Positions 42,166-51,045 of a stretch of DNA of 57,854 nucleotides are shown here, in pieces. The stretch covers positions 1 through 57,854 of the forward strand of contig JAHCSU010000427.1 in NCBI GenBank assembly GCA_023522315.1. Direction: 5' to 3'. The notes under the pieces were generated by a model. It worked only from the letters and a program-made list of their open reading frames with translations. It ran no database searches and was not told where the DNA came from. A program made the translations under genes and the position numbers. The DNA comes from Nostoc sp. CCCryo 231-06 (GTDB taxonomy: Bacteria > Cyanobacteriota > Cyanobacteriia > Cyanobacteriales > Nostocaceae). Numbering within the stretch: position 1 is the first letter of the stretch; every line of letters starts with the position of its first letter.

Positions 42166-45100
42166 ATGTTAGGGATAACTCAAGATTGGCGATGTTGGTA
42201 TTGTAGTTTGGCGATGGGCAGCCTTTTGATTGCTTCTTCGCAAGAGCATGTTTTCGCTCAAATTGCTCCAGATGGCACTTTGCCTAATAATTCCAGTATT
42301 ACAAGGGATGGGAATACTTTTAATATTACTGGAGGAACACAAGCAGGAAGTAATTTGTTTCACAGCTTTGGCGAATTTTCTGTGCCTATTGGTGGCACTG
42401 CTTCTTTTAATAATGCTATTGATATTGGGAATATTATTAGCCGAGTAACAGGTGGGTCGGTTTCTAATATTGATGGATTAATTAAAGCTAATGGTACAGC
42501 TAACCTGTTTTTAATAAATCCCAATGGTATTGTTTTTGGACAAGGTGCGAGGCTGGATATTGGTGGTTCTTTTGTAGGCACTACAGCTAATGCGATTGGA
42601 TTTGGCGAACGCGGTTTTTTTAGTGCTTCAAATCCAAATACTCCTGAACTCCTAACAGTAAATCCTTCGGCTTTTTTCTTCAATCAAATTGCTGCTGCGC
42701 CAATTCAAAATGACTCAATAGCACCCACAGGAACAGATCCAGCAGGTTTTGAGGCATTAGGTTTACGAGTACCAGATGGTAAAAGTTTACTGCTGGTGGG
42801 TGGTAATATCAACATGGATGGGGGACGATTAAATGCTAATGGTGGACGAGTTGAGTTAGGAGGATTGGCGGAACCTGGTAGTGTAGCACTGGGTGTGAGT
42901 GGCGATAATCTCAGCTTGAGATTTCCTGAAAGTGTTGCGCGAACTTCGGTATCCCTTACCAATCAAGCAGGTGTATTTGTAACTGGTGCTGGTGGCGGTA
43001 ATATTGCAGTCAATGCCAGGAATCTAGACATATTGGGAGCAAGTATTTTAAATGGTGGTATTGGGCAAGGTTTGGGGACATCTGAAACTGTTGCAGGAGA
43101 TATTACGCTCAATGCTACCGGGGAAATCAACGTTGCTGGTGGGAGCATAGTTCGTAATCTTGTGCGCTTAGGGTCACAAGGTAATGGGGGTAATATTACT
43201 ATCGATTCTGGTTCTTTCTCGTTACAAGATGGCGCTCTACTTACGGCCTCAACTTCTGGACTTGGGAATACGGGGAATGTGACAGTACGCACACTAGATG
43301 CTGTTTCCCTTGCAGATGCTGCCATCCTCAGCACGGTGGAACCAGGGGGTATAGGTAAGGGAGGTAATATCGACATCAATGCTGCAACATTATCACTAAT
43401 TGATAGCGCTCAATTGCTAACTATTACTCGTGGTGCATCTGCTACCCAGCCAGCAGGACGGGGGGATGCAGGGAATGTCAATATAGATGTTACTGGCACT
43501 GTTGATATTGCTGGGGAGAAAAATGGTTTTCAAAGTGGGATTCGCAGCCGGGTGCAACCGGGAACAGTTGGCAATGGGGGTAATATTACTATCGATTCTG
43601 GTTCATTCTCGTTACGCAATGGCGCTGTACTTTCTGCTTCAACATTTGGACAAGGGAATGCGGGGAATGTGACAGTACGCACACTAGATGCTGTTTCCCT
43701 TGCAGATGCTGCCATCCTCAGCACGGTGGAACCAGGGGGTATAGGTAAGGGAGGCAATATCGATATCAATGCTGCAACACTATCACTAATTGATGGCGCT
43801 ACATTGCAAACTGTTACTCGTCGTGCATCTGATACCCAGCCAGCAGGACAGGGGGATGCGGGGAATGTCAATGTTAATGTTACTGGCGCTGTTGACATTG
43901 CTGGAGAGAAAAACGGTTTTGCCAGTGAGATTTTCAGCAGTGTGGAAACTGGGACTGTTGGCAATGGGGGTAACATTACTATCGATTCTGGTTCATTATC
44001 ATTACGCGATCGCGCTCAACTTGTTGCCTCAACTTCTGGACAAGGGAATGCGGGGAATGTGACAGTGGGTGCAAAAAATGCTGTTTCTCTTGCAGATAAT
44101 GCTAATATCCGCAGCACGGTAGGAGCGGGAGGTGTAGGTAAAGGAGGTAATATCGACATCAATGCTGCAACACTATCACTCAAAGATGGCGCTCAACTGT
44201 TAACCGCTACTCGTGGTGCATCTGCTACCGAGCCAGCAGGACGGGGGGATGCGGGGAATGTCAATGTTAATGTTACAGGTATTGTTGAGATTGGTGGGGA
44301 GAAAAACGGTTTTGTCAGTGGGATTTTCAGCCTGGTGCAAACGGGAACAGTTGGTAATGCGGGTAACATTACTATCGATTCTGGTTCTTTCTCATTACGA
44401 GATGGCGCTCAACTTGTTGCGTCAACATTTGGACAAGGGAATGCGGGGAATGTGACAGTGGGTGCAAAAAATGCTGTTTCTCTTGCAGATAATGCTAGTA
44501 TCTTCAGCACGGTAGAAGCGGGAGGTGTAGGTAAGGGAGGCAATGTCGATATCAATGCTGCAACATTATCACTAATTGATAGCGGTCAACTGCTAACCTC
44601 TACTCGTGGTGCATCTGCAACAGCGCCAGCAGGACAGGGCGATGCGGGGAATGTCAATGTTAATGTTACTGGGTCAGTTAATATTGCTGGGGAGAAAAAC
44701 GGTTTTCCCAGTCAGATTCGTAGCTTGGTGGAAACGGGGACAGTTGGCAATGGGGGTAACATTACTATCGATTCTGGTTCCTTCTCTCTAAGTGATGGCG
44801 CTCTACTTAATGCCTCAACATTTGGACAAGGGAATGCAGGCACAATTAAAGTTAATGCTGCTGATTTTTTTACCATTTCTGGCAAGAGTTCTGACATTAG
44901 CAGTGGCTTGTTCGTGAACTCCCAAAGTCCGACGGGTACTGCTGGAGATATTATCGTCACCTCACCTAGAGTTACCTTAGACAACGGTGGCACACTCAAC
45001 GCCCAATCTGAATCAGGTAACGGTGGCGACATCAACTTAGAAACTGATTTACTGCTTCTGCGTCGTGGCGCTCAAATTTCCACCACCGCAGGCACAGCAG

Positions 45101-45711
45101 AAGCTGGTGGTAATGGTGGCAATATTAATATTGATGTCCCGTCGGGCTTCATTGTTGCTGTGCCTGGTGAAAATAGTGACATCACTGCTAATGCTTTTAC
45201 AGGCACAGGTGGGAGAGTTGATATTAAAGCCTTTGGCATTTATGGTATTCAGTTTCGTGAAAGTCCAACTGACTTAAGTGACATCACTGCTAGTTCAGAA
45301 TTTGGTACACAAGGCACTGTAGAACTTAATACACCTGGTATCGACCCCAACAGTGGCTTGGTTGAGTTGCCAACAGTACCAGTTGACACCCAACTAGCCC
45401 AAGGCTGTTATAGTCCAGGTTACGCCCAAAACCGATTTGTGATCACCGGACGCGGCGGTTTACCAGCCAATCCCAAAGACATTCTCACTCCTGATGCAAC
45501 CCAAATAGATTGGGTGTCTTTTAAACCCCCCAATAACAACCGTTCCCTACCACCTGTTACTAATAAACCAACAACCTCCACTCCCAAACGCATTGTTGAA
45601 GCCACAGGTGCAATACTAAATGCCAAAGGACAAATAGTCCTCAGTGCTAATTCATCCACCGCTACTCCTCAGACTTCCAGACAGAACCCAATTCAATGTC
45701 ATGGTAGCTAA
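42166..45711 (+). CDS. Two-partner-secretion adhesin/haemagglutinin-like exoprotein (TpsA)
   Basis: A 1181-residue exoprotein. After a signal peptide (about residues 1-35, cut before QIAPDG) comes the TPS secretion domain (GGTQAGSNLFHSFGEFSVP, then LFLINPNGIVFGQGARLDIG with the NPNGI motif). The middle holds a tandem array of 130-residue blocks (GNGGNITIDSGSFSL, then NAGNVTV). The C-terminus has a cyanobacteria-typical Cys segment CYSPGYAQNRFVITGRGGLP. The protein should fold as a long right-handed beta-helix, secreted through the TpsB pore encoded next. I take ATG 42166; a GTG three codons upstream is possible. It overlaps tpsB by 11 bases. Confidence 0.92.
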   Translation: MLGITQDWRCWYCSLAMGSLLIASSQEHVFAQIAPDGTLPNNSSITRDGNTFNITGGTQAGSNLFHSFGEFSVPIGGTASFNNAIDIGNIISRVTGGSVSNIDGLIKANGTANLFLINPNGIVFGQGARLDIGGSFVGTTANAIGFGERGFFSASNPNTPELLTVNPSAFFFNQIAAAPIQNDSIAPTGTDPAGFEALGLRVPDGKSLLLVGGNINMDGGRLNANGGRVELGGLAEPGSVALGVSGDNLSLRFPESVARTSVSLTNQAGVFVTGAGGGNIAVNARNLDILGASILNGGIGQGLGTSETVAGDITLNATGEINVAGGSIVRNLVRLGSQGNGGNITIDSGSFSLQDGALLTASTSGLGNTGNVTVRTLDAVSLADAAILSTVEPGGIGKGGNIDINAATLSLIDSAQLLTITRGASATQPAGRGDAGNVNIDVTGTVDIAGEKNGFQSGIRSRVQPGTVGNGGNITIDSGSFSLRNGAVLSASTFGQGNAGNVTVRTLDAVSLADAAILSTVEPGGIGKGGNIDINAATLSLIDGATLQTVTRRASDTQPAGQGDAGNVNVNVTGAVDIAGEKNGFASEIFSSVETGTVGNGGNITIDSGSLSLRDRAQLVASTSGQGNAGNVTVGAKNAVSLADNANIRSTVGAGGVGKGGNIDINAATLSLKDGAQLLTATRGASATEPAGRGDAGNVNVNVTGIVEIGGEKNGFVSGIFSLVQTGTVGNAGNITIDSGSFSLRDGAQLVASTFGQGNAGNVTVGAKNAVSLADNASIFSTVEAGGVGKGGNVDINAATLSLIDSGQLLTSTRGASATAPAGQGDAGNVNVNVTGSVNIAGEKNGFPSQIRSLVETGTVGNGGNITIDSGSFSLSDGALLNASTFGQGNAGTIKVNAADFFTISGKSSDISSGLFVNSQSPTGTAGDIIVTSPRVTLDNGGTLNAQSESGNGGDINLETDLLLLRRGAQISTTAGTAEAGGNGGNINIDVPSGFIVAVPGENSDITANAFTGTGGRVDIKAFGIYGIQFRESPTDLSDITASSEFGTQGTVELNTPGIDPNSGLVELPTVPVDTQLAQGCYSPGYAQNRFVITGRGGLPANPKDILTPDATQIDWVSFKPPNNNRSLPPVTNKPTTSTPKRIVEATGAILNAKGQIVLSANSSTATPQTSRQNPIQCHGS
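43180..44850 (+). repeat. Tandem 390-bp repeat inside the adhesin gene
   Basis: About four and a half near-identical blocks. The segment encoding GNGGNITIDSGSFSL recurs at about 43190, 43575, 43965, 44355 and 44750, with high nucleotide identity between neighbours. This points to recent expansion and possible copy-number variation of the beta-helix rod. Confidence 0.8.
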
Positions 45712-47536
45712 AATTACTCCAACTTTTGCAGCATCCTGCTTGCTTATATTACTTAGTAGCCTGGCAACTACACCCGGTAAGGCGCAGACAGTCAATCGCG
45801 TACAACTACTCCAAAACAATTCTCCCTCGCTCCCACAACTCCCGCCGCCGCAGGATGTCCAACCACCTTCACCCAGAACACCACCAACACCCTCTCCACC
45901 ACCGCAACTACCCCCTCCATCCGAACTATTCCAACCTGAACAACCAGTTCCCACACTAGATGAACCACTCCCCGAAACATCACAAATCTTTACTGTTAAA
46001 CAATTTGAAGTTATTGGCAGTACAGTATTCAGCCAAGAAAAATTTAATCAAATACTAGAATGCAGTCAAAAAAACCTGACATACAGGTTGAGGCAGAAAA
46101 CTGAGTGTTTTACAAATCGACCAATTACATTTACAGACTTATTAGAAATTCGCTCTAAAATTACTGAACTTTATATTCAACAGGGGTACGTCACTTCTGG
46201 AGCTTATATTACTGAACAAACTCTTACTGATGGCGTTGTTCAAATCCAAGTAATTGAAGGTAAATTAGAGGATATCCAGATAACTGGAACTAGGCGACTC
46301 AACCCAAATTATATCCGTAGCCGTATAGCTTTAGGGGCATCCACTCCTTTAAATCAAAAACGCCTACTAGAATCCCTGCAATTATTGCAACTCAATCCTT
46401 TAATTCAAAACTTGTCCGCTGAATTATCTGCTGGCTCACGCCCCGGCTCTAATTTGCTAGCTATCAAGGTAACTGAGGCAGATACATTCAATGTGCAAAC
46501 ACTGTTTAACAATGGCCGCTCCCCCAGTGTTGGTAGCTTCCGACGCCAATTGCAAATAAACGAAGCTAATTTACTCGGATTTGGAGATAGTATATCGTTG
46601 GCATACAGCAATACTGACGGCAGCAATACCATAGATGCTAGCTATACTTTACCCCTCAATCCTCGTAATGGTACTCTCACCTTTAGCTATGGCACTACAT
46701 CAGCTGATATTATTGAACGTCCTTTTAATGCACTAGATATTGAATCAGCTTCCCAAAATTACGAACTCACATTTCGTCAGCCGCTAGTCCAAACTCCAAG
46801 CCAAGAATTCGCCCTTGGGATAACCGCTTCTCGTAGAGACAGTGATATTTCTTCTTCTGTGTTTGAACAGCAGGATGCTCCCCTTTCTCTACTTTCACCA
46901 GGAGCTGATGCAGACGGAAATACTCGTGTATCTGCTTTGCGATTTTTTCAAGAATGGACGAGTCGTAATAGCCAAGAAGTAATTGCCGCTCGTTCTGAAT
47001 TTAGTCTGGGAATTAGTGCATTTAATGCGACAATCAATGAGAACGAACCTGATAGCCGCTTTTTCGGTTGGCGAGGACAAGCACAATGGGTACGCCTGTT
47101 AGCTCCTGATACTTTGTTGTTAATTCGTGGCGATGTACAACTAGCTTCTACAACGCTTTTAGCTTCAGAACAATTTGGTCTAGGTGGTATAAATAGTGTA
47201 CGAGGGTATCGCCAAGATTTCCTGTTAGCAGATAATGGCGCTCTTGCTTCTGTTGAGTTACGGCTACCAATTATGCGTGTACCACAGTGGGATGGAGTTA
47301 TGCAAGTTACGACCTTTGGTGACGTTGGCACTGCTTGGAATAATTCGTCGAGTATAGATGAAAATAATACTAACACTAACACCCTAGCTTCTGTTGGTTT
47401 AGGTTTGCGTTGGTCACAGGGCAATAACTTTACTGCTGGTATTGAGTGGGGTATTCCTTTAGTTTCTGTTGATACTCAAAGTAATACATGGCAAGAAAAC
47501 GGATTGTATTTTTTTGTACAATATAACCCATTTTAA
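45701..47536 (+). CDS. TpsB/ShlB-FhaC-type outer-membrane transporter
   Basis: A 611-residue Omp85-superfamily protein with a signal peptide (ITPTFAASCLLILLSSLATT, cut near GKAQ). A Pro-rich linker (about residues 35-90) follows, then two POTRA domains (FTVKQFEVIGSTVFSQEKFN; VQIQVIEGKLEDIQITGTRR) and a 16-strand barrel with the loop-6 motif INSVRGYRQ (about 494-502). It secretes the TpsA protein across the outer membrane. The chosen start is ATG 45701, because the signal peptide begins there; it overlaps tpsA by 11 bases, so the two are translationally coupled. Confidence 0.93.
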   Translation: MVAKITPTFAASCLLILLSSLATTPGKAQTVNRVQLLQNNSPSLPQLPPPQDVQPPSPRTPPTPSPPPQLPPPSELFQPEQPVPTLDEPLPETSQIFTVKQFEVIGSTVFSQEKFNQILECSQKNLTYRLRQKTECFTNRPITFTDLLEIRSKITELYIQQGYVTSGAYITEQTLTDGVVQIQVIEGKLEDIQITGTRRLNPNYIRSRIALGASTPLNQKRLLESLQLLQLNPLIQNLSAELSAGSRPGSNLLAIKVTEADTFNVQTLFNNGRSPSVGSFRRQLQINEANLLGFGDSISLAYSNTDGSNTIDASYTLPLNPRNGTLTFSYGTTSADIIERPFNALDIESASQNYELTFRQPLVQTPSQEFALGITASRRDSDISSSVFEQQDAPLSLLSPGADADGNTRVSALRFFQEWTSRNSQEVIAARSEFSLGISAFNATINENEPDSRFFGWRGQAQWVRLLAPDTLLLIRGDVQLASTTLLASEQFGLGGINSVRGYRQDFLLADNGALASVELRLPIMRVPQWDGVMQVTTFGDVGTAWNNSSSIDENNTNTNTLASVGLGLRWSQGNNFTAGIEWGIPLVSVDTQSNTWQENGLYFFVQYNPF

Positions 47537-47711
47537 TTTAAATATTACACAAAGTAGTCAGTGCCTTGCACGGATAATACCCGACTTTTAGTAAATATTA
47601 CCGTGTTGTAGCTAAAATATCGCACAAAGCTGCCCAGTGGATTACAAGGTTTTTATAATAGCTAATTATCAAGAACAGATCCAAAATAAAAATTGAAGTT
47701 TGTAATTTTAT

Positions 47712-50408
47712 ATGAAAATTTTAAAGCATTTATTCTTATCATTGTTGACTGCGTTTCTTTGCATACTTTTGTCAGTTTTTGATAATTATCCTATTTTTTT
47801 AACAACAGCTTTTGCAACATCTAAAATCCTATCGTCTCCTGTTGTAGCAACAAAACCTGCTGTTAATCAAACCCAGATTTTCAGTTTAGTGCAGCAAAGC
47901 CAAGCACTTTATGAAGGGGGACAGTTTATAGAAGCAGTACAACTTTTAAAAAAAGCAGCAGATGAATTTCAAACTACTAATGATGTATTGAACGAAGCTA
48001 TAGCTTTGACTAACCTTTCCTTAGCGTATCAGCAGTTAGGACAATGGCAACAGGCGAATGAAGCCATTTCACAAACTATTAAAATATTACAAACTTTCAA
48101 AGATTCAAATTCTTCACAAGAGCAATCCCAAATTTTTGCCCAAGCTTTAGATGTTCAAGGTGGGCTAGAGTTAGCGCAGGGACAAACTGAAATAGCTCTG
48201 AACACTTGGCAATCAGCAGCTAAAATTTATCAACACTTAGATGATAATATATCAGCACTGATTCGCAATCGCATCAATCAAGCCCAAGCAATGCAAGCTA
48301 TGGGAAATTATCTCCAAGCAGATAAAACCTTAACCTTAGTACGAGAAAATCTGCAAAAACAACCAGATTCTTCTGTAAAAGCCACAGGATTGTATAGCTT
48401 AGGGAATGTTTTGCGAAGTTTGGGTTATTTAAACGATTCGCACAAAATTCTAGAAGAAAGTTATTCTGTGGCTAAACGGGCAGGAGGTGCGATGCCTACG
48501 GCGGGCGGGTACGCGATCGCTCAAAGTAATGCTTTACTTAGTTTAGGTAATACAGCCCGCGCTCAAACATCCGCTCAACTTAGTTTGGGTAACTCAATCA
48601 GCGCCAAGGATTACGCTAAAACAGCAATTCAATATTATCAACAAGCGGTAGAGATTGCATCTGCTACACCCACTGTGCGCCTCCAGGCTCAACTGAATTT
48701 ATTAAGATTATTAATAGAGCAAGAGGAAGTTAGTACAGCAAAAGCTTTATTGCCGCAAATTCAGTCTCAGATAGACAATTTGCCTCCAAGTCGGACGGCT
48801 GTTAATTATCGAATTAACTTTGCCCAAAGTCTGAGCAAAATGATACAAAACTCAGTTGAGCTAAAAGATGTTGCTAAAATGCTAGCGCAAGCTGTCAAAG
48901 TAGCTAAAACTTTAAAAGACGAACGAACTGAATCTTATGCCCTTGGTACTCTTGGCGAACTGTACGAACAAACCGGACAGTTATCTGATGCCAAAGGTCT
49001 TACACAACAAGCCTTGCTAAAAGCTGAGTCTATTGATGCTCAAGACATTGCTTATCAATGGCATTGGCAGATGGGACGAATACTGCAAAAGCAATCTAAT
49101 ATCCCAGCCGCAACAGATGCTTATAGTCGAGCTTATAATGCCCTCAAATCCCTTCGTAACGATTTAGTTGTAATTAATCCTGACGTACAATTTTCTTTCC
49201 GTGAGAGCATAGAACCTGTATATCGACAGTATGTTGATTTACTATTGCAACTTCAAGAAAATACGAGTCAAAAACCAGATAATCTCATTCAAGCTCGTCA
49301 GGTAATCGAATCTCTCCAGTTAGCGGAATTAGATAACTTCTTTCGTTCGCCTTGTTTGCTAGCAAGAGTTGACCTTGATAAATTAGTTGAAAAAGAAAAA
49401 TCCACAGCTGTTGTCTATCCAATTATTTTAGATAACCGACTAGAAATTATTACTAAGTTAACAGGACAAGATACAATCTACCGTAAAACAACTAAAGTCC
49501 TTAAAGATGTATTAGAAAAAGCTGTAGAACAACTACAGAAAGATTTGCCCGTTGCTAGCCGAGAGCCTGATGTTAAGCAACTCTCACAACAGTTATATGA
49601 TTGGTTAATTAAACCTATTGAATCAGATTTTGCAAACAAAGGTATAACTTCCCTAGTGTTTGTGCTAGATGGTTCTTTGCGGAATATCCCAATGGGTATT
49701 CTATACGACAAACAACAGCAAAAATATTTGATAGAAAAGTATGCTATTTCTTTGATGCCTGGGCTACAACTCCTTGATCCTAAACCTTTACAAAATGTGC
49801 GGTTAAACGCTTTAATTGCTGGAGTTGAGCAAGAACGTTTGATTGAAGGTAAATCATTTCCAGAACTTGCAAATGTCATACAGGAATTAAAACAAGTCCA
49901 ATCTTCAGTTCAATCAAGCAAACAACTCTTAAATCAAGAGTTCACTAAAACTAATCTGCAAAACCAAATTCAATCTACTCCTTTTTCAGTAGTACACTTG
50001 GCTACTCATGGGCAATTTAGCTCAGATATTGAACAAACCTATATTCTTACCTGGGATAGCCTACTAAACGTTAGGGAGTTAGATAGTTTACTACGAGCCA
50101 GAGGTGAAAGCCGACCAGAAATAATTGAATTACTCGTTCTTAGTGCCTGTAAAACTGCCACAGGAGATAAACGAGCTGCTTTAGGACTAGCTGGAGTTGC
50201 GGTGCGAGCAGGCGCACGTAGTACATTAGCTACTTTGTGGACAGTAGATGATGAGTCTACCAGCGACTTTATGGGTGAACTATATCGACAGTTGGATGCC
50301 GGGGTAACTAAGTCCCAAGCACTACAACGTGCCCAACTTGCGATTTTAGCTAAAGAAAATCGTCCATACTTTTGGGCACCTTATGTTCTTTTGGGCAATT
50401 GGTTGTAA
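47712..50408 (+). CDS. TPR-CHAT protease-like protein, membrane-anchored or exported
   Basis: An 898-residue protein. An N-terminal hydrophobic segment (LKHLFLSLLTAFLCILLSVF) serves as signal or anchor. About ten tetratricopeptide-type helices follow (residues 55-500), and a C-terminal CHAT domain carries the His in VVHLATHGQFSS (about 760) and the Cys in LLVLSACKTATGDKRA (about 811). This is the TPR-CHAT class related to caspase/separase-like effectors and Craspase. It closes the sigma-DUF1822-CHAT-DUF928-TpsA-TpsB run with a 175-base gap, in which I see no promoter or terminator. If exported, its protease could act on the adhesin. Confidence 0.9.
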   Translation: MKILKHLFLSLLTAFLCILLSVFDNYPIFLTTAFATSKILSSPVVATKPAVNQTQIFSLVQQSQALYEGGQFIEAVQLLKKAADEFQTTNDVLNEAIALTNLSLAYQQLGQWQQANEAISQTIKILQTFKDSNSSQEQSQIFAQALDVQGGLELAQGQTEIALNTWQSAAKIYQHLDDNISALIRNRINQAQAMQAMGNYLQADKTLTLVRENLQKQPDSSVKATGLYSLGNVLRSLGYLNDSHKILEESYSVAKRAGGAMPTAGGYAIAQSNALLSLGNTARAQTSAQLSLGNSISAKDYAKTAIQYYQQAVEIASATPTVRLQAQLNLLRLLIEQEEVSTAKALLPQIQSQIDNLPPSRTAVNYRINFAQSLSKMIQNSVELKDVAKMLAQAVKVAKTLKDERTESYALGTLGELYEQTGQLSDAKGLTQQALLKAESIDAQDIAYQWHWQMGRILQKQSNIPAATDAYSRAYNALKSLRNDLVVINPDVQFSFRESIEPVYRQYVDLLLQLQENTSQKPDNLIQARQVIESLQLAELDNFFRSPCLLARVDLDKLVEKEKSTAVVYPIILDNRLEIITKLTGQDTIYRKTTKVLKDVLEKAVEQLQKDLPVASREPDVKQLSQQLYDWLIKPIESDFANKGITSLVFVLDGSLRNIPMGILYDKQQQKYLIEKYAISLMPGLQLLDPKPLQNVRLNALIAGVEQERLIEGKSFPELANVIQELKQVQSSVQSSKQLLNQEFTKTNLQNQIQSTPFSVVHLATHGQFSSDIEQTYILTWDSLLNVRELDSLLRARGESRPEIIELLVLSACKTATGDKRAALGLAGVAVRAGARSTLATLWTVDDESTSDFMGELYRQLDAGVTKSQALQRAQLAILAKENRPYFWAPYVLLGNWL

Positions 50409-50765
50409 TTATTTAACAATAAAGAATGTATAGTTTAAGAGTTAAAATTGGTGAATTTACCTTTTAGCGATTAGTGAGCTTAACTGTTTTATTATAGGAA
50501 TAAAAATGGTTGTATCTAAAGTTATTAAGCATTGCCGATCGCTCTTTTAAAAAAACTTTGCGATTTACTAAATTTACAAAAATCTACATCTCTATCTTAA
50601 AGAGCAAAAAATACACCTAACTTAGAAACTTTTGTAAGTAATTAGCAGGCTTTGCATAAAACCTGTACTTGTAAAATTGAGAAATATGCAAGTGTTAACT
50701 TGATTTCCCTTACTCGTGGTTTACTGAAAAATGAGTATATCTTTTACAAAGCTTAGGAGAATGCG
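50409..50765. other. Intergenic gap upstream of the second adhesin gene
   Basis: These 357 A/T-rich bases hold no convincing gene, repeat or hairpin. TTAGGAGAATGCG just before the ATG at 50766 is a good ribosome site, so the second adhesin gene was once independently expressed or an operon extension. Confidence 0.4.
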
Positions 50766-51045
50766 ATGTTTGGCATGACTACTCCTTGTTTTTTGGGAAT
50801 GGCGATCGCAAGTGCGATCACTTTCGGGGCAAATTGTGCTTATGCTCAGATTACCCCTGATGGCACTCTGCCTAATAATTCCATCGTTACACCCGATGGC
50901 AGCACCCTCAATATCACTGGAGGAACACAAGCAGGAAGTAATTTGTTTCACAGCTTTGGGGAGTTTTCTGTGCCTATTGGTAGCACTGCTTCTTTCAATA
51001 ATGGTGTAAATATTCAAAATATCATTAGTCGAGTAACGGGTGGAT
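50766..51045 (+). pseudogene. Second TpsA-like gene, cut by an insertion sequence
   Basis: The first 93 codons repeat the start of the intact adhesin almost word for word: signal peptide ending NCAYA, then QITPDGTLPNNSIVTPDGST, NITGGTQAGSNLFHSFGEFS and IISRVTGGS. The frame is broken at 51046 by the left end of an IS. The expected continuation is not found on the far side of the IS (52887 onward), so the rest of the gene has been deleted. Only the first part of the TPS secretion domain remains; it is not functional. Confidence 0.9.

Noticed and set aside
43530..43976. Minus-strand ORFs rich in Leu, Pro and Pro-Pro in the adhesin gene
   Set aside because: They repeat with the 390-bp array and are antisense shadows of Gly/Asn-rich codons.
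43180..44850. CRISPR-like or mobile repeat array
   Set aside because: The repeats are in frame inside one long ORF and encode beta-helix blocks of the adhesin.
46948..47424. Minus-strand 158-residue ORF in tpsB
   Set aside because: Antisense to the conserved Omp85 barrel, including VRGY, with no ribosome site or family match.
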